NCBI GenBank assembly: GCA_905116865.2
Contig: CAJHNH020007001.1
Span: 310,001-374,000, forward strand
Direction: 5' to 3'
Length of the DNA: 64,000 nucleotides
Origin: Candidula unifasciata
Taxonomy: Eukaryota > Mollusca > Gastropoda > Stylommatophora > Geomitridae
In this document: positions 34,801 through 47,400 of the stretch, piece after piece
How the letters are laid out: each line of letters begins with the position of its first letter
Position numbering within the stretch: position 1 is the stretch's first letter
The notes under the pieces: model-generated
The model's database searches: none
The model's input: only the letters and a program-made list of their open reading frames with translations
Told to the model about the DNA's origin: nothing
Program-made: the position numbers and the translations under genes

Positions 34801-37800
34801 AACTCTTTATGACACTTTTGTTTGTTTTGACTCATTGCATTTAGCAGATTCTGCAAGGTTACTAGGGGGTCTCTGTGGCGAAGTGTCAAGCCATTTGCCT
34901 CATGCTATGAAGGTCATGGGTTCATTTCATGGCAGTGCCATTCAGTTCATGAGTGTAATTTTTATGGAGATCCCTGAGGATCAATGCCAGAGCTACAGAG
35001 GTCATGCTCTGTGTGACACTCTTGGCAGCAGCTAGCTGTTCTGCAAAAAGAGACTGAGCCACATGGGATAAAACCCGGTGCAATAAGGTAGATATTCTCA
35101 CCTTTACCTTCACTTGGAACTGAAAGAACTGATACATCCTCATCATGTGCCATGCTAATGGACATAAACTCTCAAGTTTTACAACCTCCCATGAACACCA
35201 GAGTATCAGATTAGGTCTGTGATCATCCAATCCACATGGCCCAGATATCCAGGTATTCATCTTTTTGCCTTCCTCTTGCTCTTTCCACCAATCTTTCCAG
35301 TTGTTACCAGGTTATTGAGTCCATTCCTTCTAACAATATGTCCAAAAATGACTGCCTACATCAAACTATTTTTAAGAGTTTTGCCATTTGCAAAAAATTA
35401 ACTCATAAGAAAAAAAATTCTAAATATTATTAATGCATCCTGTAACACTGCATATACACTAGCTTTACAGCATTTATTGGAGAAAGCATGGCTGCAAGAT
35501 TATGATCTCCACTTTAGGCTAACAAGTCAGTGGTTTCGAGCATTTGGCTGAGATTTTTTGTGTTTACTGTTATATCATACATCTCCCATAAGCTGGACAT
35601 CACCAGATACAAAACACAGATACCTGCATTGTTGAAAAAAAAAAAAAAAAACTAAGTGCACTGTTCATGAAAGGCAGGAGTACTCTGTAATGTGTAACAT
35701 TATTTAATTAAAAAAAAAAAAATGTGAACCTAGTGTAAACAAATGATTGAAAATTGTTAATTTTTATTAACTCTCTGAGTCCCAAGGAACACATCATTTG
35801 TTCATAGGTTCCTACCTAGAAGCCCAATGAACGCATAATGCGCAGATTTTATTACTTTCTTCACTACCCCTTGGTCTCTTATGCTAAACCCCCTGGAACT
35901 CAAAGAGTTAATATGCAAATTTGGCATTACCTGATGAATATAATTCTCCTACAATTTTAAACCATTTACCTGATGTTTTTTCTCTGATCATATTTTCAGT
36001 TTTTAAATTTTAGAATTTTTGTTTGTTTTGGGCTTCTTTGACAAGTGAGTCCAGATGCAAATACAAATTAGAATTTATTAAAGCCCTTTAGAAACAAAAA
36101 CAAAAAAAAACATTACCAACGAAATTCTAGAATTACTACCAAGGCTTTATAAAAACAGGATGAACATGGTCACTTTTTAACAAAGTCGATTCAGATTGGG
36201 AGCTCAGGGCCTGCTGAAACTGGATTTGAACAGATAGTTATTTGGTAAGCATCCTTGTCTTTAGGCTTCTGTAACTTCTTTAACTTTTTGAGTCCCAGAG
36301 GGTTTAGCATCACAGGCCCAAGGGGTAGTTAAAAGAGACGTAAAATCGGCACATCATGCATTCATTGGGCTTCTAGGCAGTAACCTATGAACGTATGATG
36401 TGTTCCTTGGGACTCAAAGAGTTAAATGCTTGTTACCAGGGATTTTTTCTAGGAAAAAAAAAGTAGAGCCAAAACAAATTAGGTCTAAAGTCAGGTGCTG
36501 GTACTGCATGCTAGTTGTATATTCTTTACATTGCAAACCAAACCCAACAATTGTTGGATTGTGCTTTTAACTGGGAACTTTAGTTTAGTATTTTGCTATT
36601 ACTTTTTAAATGGTTTAAGCCTCATACCATTTGTCAAAATCAGAACAAAGCTAGCTGATGAAAGATCACCTGCAGCCTTAGTACGAGAGAATGATGACAG
36701 TGAGATCATGAACCATAAGCCACAGATGCCTATATATACTCATGCACAAACACACTCAATATTGCCAAAGTTATTTTAAATATTGTATTATCAATTTCTT
36801 ATAGTTTCTGTGTGAGTAATATGTTTTATGTTTTATTCAATGGATCAACATCACTGTACAGGGGTGTAACCCATAAGTGCTCCATTCTTCTTCTAACTCA
36901 AGCCTCAGTAAAGAATCTCAGCGCAGTGCATGAACTCCGTTGCACCAGTGAGGATCCTGAAATACTTTGGGTAGATTTTTAACTGCAAATTTTCCATGGG
37001 CAATGCCTTAGGCTACTCATTTTGATTTCCAAATGCCAAGGGATTGTTTATGTGCACAATAATACACACGGGCATCTGGTCTTACTACCCAGAGACCTCA
37101 CTGGGTCTTGAACCCAGTACCTCTAGCACTCGAGGCGACACAATGCCTCGAGACCATGCAGCCCCAACTTTTTTAATGAGTAAATAACAAACATAAATAT
37201 GACTTACAGATGGGGTTTGGTAGTTTCCTTCTGGAGGATACTGGGGAAAAAATGTTAAATAATTTTGTTACTAAACAATTATCATTTGTAAGTTTCAAAA
37301 AACAAAATTTATCTAATCTCATCTTGACTCTCTTGCATCTTGTGATTTTGAGGCGACCTATAAACACATTACCCACCGAGTGCCGATTGGTCTGTGAAAA
37401 TAAGGGCGTGTAAAGGGATCTGTACTGTACTGTACTGTATAAACAGGGGGAGAGTGCCAGTTTGCATTTGTTTTTGCCAGTGTGGGTTCTGTGACCCCAT
37501 TTGAGAGGGGGGGGGGGGAGGGGAAGAGATCCACTTCTCATAACAAGCATGTCGTGAAAGACAACTTATTAGGGGCATTACCTTGGAAGTCAGAGTGCGT
37601 CTGCATGAGAAACAAGGCAACAACAGTGAGCCCACAAATAAGACTAATTTATAAATTTAAATAATGCGGAAACAAACAATACACTGCACAATTTATTGCC
37701 TGGCATATGTTGCTGCATCTCATCGGGTGCATTTATACAGAGTGAAATTAATATATAATGAAGCACACAGTGATTCCTTTTCTTGCTGAAATGCATCCAT

Positions 37801-38395
37801 CACATTGTCGAGCTGCTGCACATCTATCCCCAAGAAGTTCAAAATCAGTCATATGATTATCACTATACCTCCAAATTAATCAAGTGATCTTTCTGTTTGC
37901 ATAATATAGGAGAATAGAGTTTTACTGACACAGCCTTGACCACTTTAGGCAAATGTTTATTCACGGTATGGTAAATAATCCTGAAGGCACACACTTTACC
38001 AACTACGTGTCCAGAAACAAGAAAATTATGTCCTATCGAAAGATTAGGTTCTCTCTTCTTGGCTGATCTTGATGCAGGATCTCCACTCAGTTGTGGGTGG
38101 GGCCCTTTAAGGATGTGTTCTGCCACTGTTTTCAATCTGTCTCTCCATTTGACTTATATAAGACAAGTGACACTTACATGTAAACTGATAAATGCAATTG
38201 GATTTGGTGTCTGGGGATTAAAAAAAAGAAGAAAAAAGAAGAAGAAAAAGAAGAAGAATAAGAAGGAACGAACAAGCGAACGAACGAACAAACTTTATTT
38301 TCAAAGGGTTAAGAATTGGGCACGCAGGCCCATCTAACATTCTGCCCTTCCACTCCGATCCTTTCATACAATTTTTCCTTTGTACCTCATTTCAT

Positions 38396-38440
<45 letters not shown>

Positions 38441-41400
38441 GAGGAATGCAAATTAAAAATGTAAGAAATGTAGAAAAGTTTGCACATGGGAGTTGAAGGT
38501 AAGATTTCCATCCAAGAAGAAAGAGAAGATGATTATGAGGAGGATTTTGAGTAGGAGGAGAGAAAGGAACAAAGAAAATGAAGAACGAAAGAGGAAGACG
38601 AGAAGAAGCTAAAGAAGAAGATACTGATTAACAGGTGGCTTATGTTTTAAAGTTATTTTCAAGACTTACCGCACTGGGATTTTGTAACCCCTGAAATAAA
38701 ACAAACAGAAAATTTCAGTACAAAACATAAATTCATTTTTTACAAAGATTATTGAATAAAATCCCTTGCAATGACAGAAAATAAGACAATTTGAAAAGTT
38801 AAACGTAAAGTTAAAGTCAAGAGGCTTGACCTCATTGCCCATGGGTTCCTCCATATGGCTTGGTCTCTCTCCACAGAATGGCTAGCTGACTACAAACAGC
38901 ATCAAAGCATAACTTTATAGCTCCAATGATGATCCCCAGGGATCTACGTAAAAAACTGCACTCATAACCTGAACCCACAACAAAACAAATCCATGATTAT
39001 CAGATTGCGAGGTGGTAAAACACTTGATCCCTTTGCTATGGAGACCTAACTACCACATAACTATTACAGGGCTTCAAATGACAACCTTAAAAGTGTGACA
39101 AAAATTACAAAAACCATGCTAATGTCTTGTAACCAGTCAATTGTTTTGTTAAGGGGTCACTACACAGCATTTTTTCCCAATTTATGACAAAAATATCAAT
39201 TTTTCAATGTGTTCATTTTTGTAATGTTCAGCATTCGTAGAATAGATTACACACAAAATTTGTGTCATTGGTAAACAATTTAGCATTGAAAAGTTAATAC
39301 TAAAGACACTAACCCATGCACTTTTTTAAGATAAAAAAAAAGGTTTAAAAGTAACTTTTCTAACAATTCTATTTTTCTGTTTGTTGTGTGTGGGATCTCC
39401 TAAAATCTCAGCTAATATAAAGACTAGAGACGTTAACTTTGGTGCGGATACTTCTAACATAATATTATAGGGTCAGGTCTATTTAAAATTACAGTTTGTT
39501 AAGTAATTTTTTTTAAATGTTATTATTATCTTAAAAAGTGACATTTTTGTATTTTTTTAACATACCTAAATTTTAATATTCTAAAAAAAATATTTAGAAA
39601 CATCTTTGAAGTAAATAAACTAGACCTGACCCTAAACATAAGTTGAAGTTCATGAATCGATCATCTGTTTTTCAATATCTCTGTTTTTGAAATTTCAGCT
39701 GTCTAAGTACATGTTGTTTTTTCATCAAAATGGTGGCTGTTGCCATGGCAACCATGTTTTTTTACACTTGAAGTCTACAAATGTATCAACATACATGCCT
39801 ACAAATTACCATTATAAAATAGTTGGTCTAACATTGTAAGTAAAAAAATTTTTTTTTTCCTCTAGTGATCCCTTAAGGATGTCAAGAGTGTTAAGCACAT
39901 TACATTAGTACAGATGAACAGGGTAATGTCATAATGACAGTTCAAAGATGACCACCTCACTACTGACATGCGCTAAAGAGGAGGGGCATCATATTATCCA
40001 AATAACAGTAAAAAACAATCAGTGAAGGTTGAAACCAGTAGAAATTCATCAGCTAACAGTATGTTAATGCATGCCTGTCAGTCCAGCAAGTATATGAGTG
40101 GACTAGGAAGTTTCAAAATGGCAACAACAGATTATAGGGTCACTAATCGGTGTGCCTAACCAAGTTGTGAAAGTCTGTCACAGTAGTCATACCATTTTGA
40201 AACCTCTAATTAGGAGAGTTTCCTTCAAAGTCAGACTGCATCTGACTCAGAGGTGAGCAACCAACAGATCTGCACAAAAATAAGCCAGATTATATGTACA
40301 TGCAAAATTCAAATCATGAAACATGACCAAAGTCTATAAGTGGATGAAGAACAGGAATTTACAGCCAGTGAATGGAAGAAGAATACCTATAACAGCTGTC
40401 GTATAGCACAAGTAAAGTATTCATTTCAACATCTTACGACTTATTGGTTACGCTGCTAGCTCCAAATTTGTATAGATCAATGAGCACTTGAAGGGTGGGT
40501 GATGTAGATAATATTTCACCAGCTACCAGCTTCCCATAATTCTTCCAAGTACTTATTTTAGGCAGGGTCCATCTAGAAGCCCAGATCAGTTTAAACACTT
40601 TCTGCATCAATGGAGATTTGAACACAACTCCATAAGACTGGCAGGCAAGTATTCTAGCTACTGCCATATTGTGACTACCTGTGGTAAGGTCTGAATTTTA
40701 GCAATTAACCGTTAAACAAATATTAAAGATTCACATTTGAATTGACAATATTTTTAAAAGTCTGGTACTGTCAGGACCCACGACCTTCCGATTTGCAGGC
40801 GAGAGCCTTGCCTCTATGCCACGGCAACTCCAATCGAGTGCCATTTGGTCTATAAAAAAATAGGCCCAGCACTATATACCCACTGTAGAAGAGACTGGGG
40901 CCTCATCAGATAAAGTTTCCAAAGACAGCAGTGGACACACACTTTCACTGCGGCCAACCTCTATAGTAGAGATTTCACACATTTTATTATTTATTACTAT
41001 ATACCCAATGCTTCAATTATAGGATTCTTGGATTAATAATGTAGTGGTTTGCCCTTGATTTCCATGTCTGCATGTATTTAGACAATGCAAACCTTTCAGA
41101 TTGTCAGGGCAAGTCAGTACCCTGCTCTGTTATACTCCTGCTAAGAGCAGAGGGCATCCCAGAGGTGTTCACTTATCCCCGTGGATAGTGGGTCCCCCCA
41201 CAGCCGCGTCAGCCTCACCACAGTGTGTTGACTGTCCTCTACCATGTTGAGGTGCAGTTGGCACTAGGAAAGTGCAAGAGGCAGGAGAGGTGGCAAGAGA
41301 CCGAGTTTTTTTCAGGCTCACCATGAAGAGAGTGACACTTTGCACATGCCTTGCTAAATGACGATGTAATGATATACCCAGTGAACCAAAGGTGTGGTAA

Positions 41401-44400
41401 GGGTACAAAGAAGAAAGAAAGAAAAAAATAAAGACAAAAACTGACACTTTCATGATTGTTTTTTTGGCACCTTTCTGTCTTTGCTGATGACAGTGTTCTA
41501 CTGTGCTAACAGGAGGCATAGGACTCACAGCCCATGGTGATTATTTCTTCCTATATTCTCATTCCTTTCCTGATTTGCCCCTCCACGCAACACAGTCCAT
41601 GACATTTTGTTACCATGAGTCCACCTCAATGCCTGTATCATTCATGTCCCGCTTGCACACATCTTTATATCGTAGTAGAGGTTAGATTTGACATCTTCTA
41701 CCCATCTGTAATTCACCATAGATATACTTATAAGATAACATATTTGAAAATCTTCCTCGTTGTCTGTGAATATTTTCCTTTACTGATCTGCTCCTCTGTT
41801 GACTTCAGGCCCACATTGACACAAACACACAACACTTACTGGGCGAATAAATGGTCCTGAATCATATGTTGAGGGATAACCTTGCCCTGCGGGATACTGA
41901 AAACAGATAAAGTATTTTTCATTTTTTAGTACAAGATAACACATTTTTCAAGAATACAGCATCTCCTCGACTTATGACCCGGTTCTGTTTCGACTAATTG
42001 GGTCATAAGTTCAGTTTATATTTTTCAACTCTATTTTCATTCAAACAAGTTATAAAAAATAGTAAATAAAACACACAGCATTCAGTCTATGTGTTTATAA
42101 TTATTGTATATAATGTGTTGAATTTTGAATTAGGATGTGACATCACAGTACTTGGGACACTCCCATAAGTGCTCAGTCCCCATCTTCAGCAGCAAGTAAA
42201 GAGTTCCAATTCTGATGGAACCAGTAACCGTCTGATTGTAATCCGTCTCATCCTTTCCCTGAATGTTGAGCGTCGGCCATCCCTTGGTAACTCCAAGCAG
42301 CGCCATTCTCCTTAGACCGTAATGATCTATCTGCGCCTCTGCATTGTTCACTCACTCCCAAAAAGCCCTCACAATATATAACTTGTGATACATCACTTTA
42401 CCACCAAGTGGTGCAGAGCCAGCCAGTCTATCTGCCTGCTCATTTCTCAACACATCGGCATGATCTGGGGAAAATATCCAAAGGATGCTAACAACCCTGG
42501 ACCTCTGAAGTGATGCTTGCCACTCTGCACGAAGCATGCCTGTTTTCACCTTTCTCAACATGCTCTGTGAGTCAATTACAATCACAGCATATGTGTACAG
42601 CTGATTCTCAAGCCAGCAGAAGGCAGCAGAGACTGCCTCCACCACCGCCATTCTCAAACTAGAGGTTGTGATATTATATGAAAGGCTTTGCTGCTCTAGG
42701 CAACGTCCATTCACCTTTCCTATGAAACCCCATGCACTTCATCTGCCCCTCAACATAGAGATGTACATAATGTGAAAAATATGTAATATATACTCTACTG
42801 CATCAGTTCCAGGAACTTTTGGATCCTACCATTGTAGTTATCTTAATCTACTTTTATTGTGTATTTGTTTTTAGTGTGGTCATAAGGGCATATGGTCGCA
42901 CAGGTTGTGAATCAAGAAAAGGGTGTATAACAGTTATCTAAAAGAACAGAGTAGTAGACTGAAAATTCTATGTGACTAATGATATCTCAGGAGATGATGG
43001 TGACCTGAAAGATAATACTTAAAATCTATAATACTTGACACTTCTATAATCATATTACCCATTATGCTTATCATGTTGGTATATTGTGTTGTGAATGACA
43101 GCTAGGCTGTGATATCTACCTTTCTGTCCAGAACATCTGATTTCAGCAAACCCTCAGTTAGTCACAGTTTATGAAATGTTTGTTAAGAGGCAGTGGATCT
43201 ATTCATACCACTCCCCAAATGGGGTCCAGTACCCACAGGGGGTTAATGTGGGTTCTGTTATAGAATTCTTGTATTCATGCTGGTATGTTGGAGCCACTGC
43301 GGTGAAGTGGCTAAACACTCAACTGTTGGCTCAAAGGTTGTGGGTCAGTCAGTCAGATGTGGTTAAGATCTTTTGAGAACAAATGAACAATATGGAGGCA
43401 TGAACAGATCATTATTGGTCTAGAGGAAATGGTACTTCTGAGAGTGACCAGGGGTTTTGGACAACACTCTCATAGGAATTGTAAGGTGGAGATATAATCA
43501 AACTGCTAGCATCATAGAAAATGAAATTCCTTGATGGCTGCTGAAGATAAGGATGAAGTATTTATGGGAATTTCCTGAGTGCTGAGATGTCAGTTCATAG
43601 CATAACACTCAGCATTAGACCTTTGGATGTCTCCATGGAAATCAAAGAGACCTCACCATGTAATATTTCCAAAAACAACATTAAATGCACACATCACTGC
43701 AGCCAAGAGTGGCAAGCATTACTGAAAAGGTCCCGGGTAGTGAGCATACTTTGGATCTTTTCTGCAGGCCATGCCGGCATGGTGGGTAATGAACAGGCAG
43801 ACATATTGGCTGGATCAGCAGAACTGGGTGGTGAATTGATACAAGACAAGGCAGATGTGGTCAAGGCCCTTTGGGAACAAGCAACAGAATTAGCAGAGAA
43901 ACGAGATTATTATGGCCTGGAGAGAATAAGGCATCTGAGTGTAATCAGTCTGGCCAGCTCACTACATTCAGGAGAAAAGCAATTTATAACCAGATTGTGA
44001 CTGGTACCACAAGTATTGAAACTCTGTGCTGGCTGCTGAAAATGAGGTCGGAGCATGCATCGTAATGCCCCGAGTGCTGTGATGTCAATTCTTGACTCAA
44101 CTCAATCACTGCAGCCAACTTCCATTGAGACTAAATAAAATCGTGCTACTCTCAAAATCCATATCAGAATTATCTATATTCAAAACTTCTTTAGGTCTCT
44201 ATTATTTAGTATGACAAATCCAATATACATGTACACCCCCATGTATAAGATGACCCCAACTTGTTAAGCTTAAATTCAAAAAAATAATATTTTAAACATA
44301 TTTCATGTATAACATGACACTCAATTTTAAACTTTCAACAATTTACAAAAATGTATTGTTTTATACACGGACTAGCTGTACTTGGCCACTCGTTGCTGTG

Positions 44401-47400
44401 GCCCAGAATGGTGAAATGGAGAGGAAAGAAAAGAGCTCTCAGCTAACAGTGTCTGTCATATCCCCCCTCCTCTCCCCTCAACCAAGTCATATCTCCCTCT
44501 CCGGAGGATAGAAAAATCATCCATGGCGAAATTATTAAAAGAAATAGTTAAGAAATGAGAACTTTAAAATAATATTTTAAGCTCTCTCAACTAACTGTGT
44601 CTGGCATAGCCCCCCCTCCCCTTCCAATCATATCTCCCTCTACGCGAAGGATTGAAAAATCATAACCTGGCGAAGTCATATCTCCCTCTCCGAAGGATTG
44701 AATAATCATCCATGGCAAAATTATTAAAGTAGAAATAGTTATGAAATGAGAACTTTAAAATAATATTTTAAGCTCTCTCAGCTAAATGTATCTGGCATAA
44801 CCCCCCCCCCCCCCCCCCCCCTCCCCCTTTCCACCAATCGTATCTCCCTCTCCGAAGGATTGAAAAATCAACACCTGGCGAAATTATTAAAAAAGAAATA
44901 GTTAAGAAATGAGAACTTTAAAATAATATTTTAAGCTCTCTCTGCTAACTGTGTCTGGCATAGACCCCACCCCCTCCCCCAATCATATCTCCCTCTCCAA
45001 AGGATTAAAAAATCATCACCTGGTGAAATTATTAAAATAGAAATAGTTAAGAAATGAGAATTTTAAAATAATGTTTTAAGCTCTCTCAGTTAACAGTGTT
45101 TGGCATCAACTCCCCCCCACCGTTGAAAGCAATCGGTTCAGTAGTTTCTGAGTCTATAGTTAACAAACTCGGAAAATTAACATTTTTATTAATATAGATA
45201 AACCATGTCATTATGAATAGCAAGAAATGTATGAGATCAGGCAAAGAGATCACAACTGAAAATAAAATTCTGAAACAGCCAACAAACCAAGAAACATTGA
45301 ACAAACAAAATGAAAAAAACGTGAATAAAAAAAACACAAAATCCACATTGAAGTAAACAAATGTTATGTTAACTTGTGAATAATCTAAAATAAATAAAAT
45401 TAAATGAATTGTAAGATACAACAACAATGCTATTTTTCAGTGTTGCTTTGTTAAACTGAAAACATAAATGTCACTTACAGACTGGGCCGGTGCCGGGCCA
45501 GAAGGGTAGGCTCCACATCCTGGATACTGAAAGTACAAACATACACACAATATTATTCACTGATGGACTATATTAAGAGAATGTTATCTTAGATATTGTC
45601 AACAGAGATATTTTAACTCAACTTCCAACTTTCAACATTAGCTTAAAAGTATTTATTTTAGATTATAAAGAATAAAAACTTAGTTTGAATTTATCCTCAG
45701 CACAGCCCATCAATAAAGCTAGTTAATAAATCAATAATGAGATAACCGTATGCTAAACACTGATCCTAAAATTGTGAAAATTTAGGGGTGACTGCAGTCA
45801 AGCTAATACAAGGAATTCCAGACAAACTTGACTGAAAAAATTGTTAGTCAAATTTCTCTGGAATTCCTTAAACACTGATCCTGCAGGATTGGCTAAAATG
45901 CCAAAACAAGAAATGAGGTAATTTTTCAAAAGAAAGGGCTGGTTTGATAACTGGATATCAGTGCAGGAGTCTGGAGTTAGATCTTTAGCAGAGATGTAGC
46001 ATTAGAACAAATACTTGTGGGAGTCTGGAGTTAGATCTTTAGCAGAGATGTAGCATTAGAACAAATACTTGTGGGAGTCTGGAGTTAGATCTTTAGCAGA
46101 GATGTAGCATTAGAACAAATACTTGTGGGAGTCTGGAGTTAGATCTTTAGCAGAGATGTAGCATTAGAACAAATACTTGTGGGAGTATGGAGTTAGATCT
46201 TTAGCAGAGATGTAGCATTAGAACAAATACTTGTGGGAGTCTGGAGTTAGATCTTTAGCAGAGATGTAGCATTAGAACAAATACTTGTGGGAGTCTGGAG
46301 TTAAATCTTTAGCAGAGATGTAGCATTAGAACAAATACTTGTGGGAGTCTGGAGTTAGATCTTTAGCAGAGATGTAGCATTAGAACAAATACTTGTGGGA
46401 GTCTGGAGTTAGATCTTTAGCAGAGATGTAGCATTAGAACAAATACTTGCGGGAGTCTGGAGTTGGATCGCTGGCCGAGGTGTAGCAAACTACAATTGAA
46501 TGCTGGAGTTTTGAGTCTGTTCGAAACAATTGTAGCACTATAAAAAATGTATAGAGTCTAGAGTTAGATCTTTGATAGAGACGTCTTACTACAACAAATA
46601 AATGCAAGTGTCTGGAGTTAGATCTTTGATAGAGACGTGGCGCTACAACACATGAACGCAAGTGTCTGGAGTTAGATCTTTGATAGAGACGTGGCACTAC
46701 AACAAATGAACGCAAGTGTCTGGAGTTAGATCTTTGATAGAGACGTCTCACTACAACAAATAAATGCAAGTGTCTGGAGTTAGATCTTTGATAGAGACGT
46801 GGCGCTACAACAAATGAACGCAAGTGTCTGGAGTTAGATCTTTGATAGAGACGTCTCACTGAAACAAATGAATGCTAGTCTGGAGTTAGATATTTGATAA
46901 GGACATGGTACTACAACAAATGAATGCTGGAGTCTAGAGTTAGATTGCTGGCTGAGGTGTAGCAAACTACAATTGAATGCCAGAGTTTTGAGTCTGCTCT
47001 TCGAAACAATTGTAGCACTATAAAAAATTTATGCAGTCTGGAGTTAGATCTTTGATAGAGACGTCTCACTACAACATATGAATGCATGAGTCTGGAGTTA
47101 GATCTTTGATAGAGACGTCTCACTACAACATATGAATGCATGAGTCTGGAGTTAGATCTTTGATAGAGACGTCTCACTACAACATATGAATGCAAGAGTC
47201 TGGAGTTAGATCTTTGATAGAGACGTCTCACTACAACATATGAATGCATGAGTCTGGAGTTAGATCTTTGATAGAGACGTCTCACTACAACATATGAATG
47301 CAAGAGTCTGGAGTTAGATCTTTGATAGAGACGTCTCATTACAACAAATGAATGCAGTAGTCTAGAGTTAGATCTTTGCCCTAATTGTGCAGAAGTTTAG

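Noticed and set aside
41953..42015. Small palindrome (cgacttatgaccc / gggtcataagt) as a MITE end
   Set aside because: A short inverted repeat only; no target duplication or second copy could be seen.
46434..47339. Two ~140-residue open frames with repeated LYQRSNSR
   Set aside because: The 54-bp minisatellite unit is a multiple of three, so open frames arise automatically; no splice context, start context or homology.
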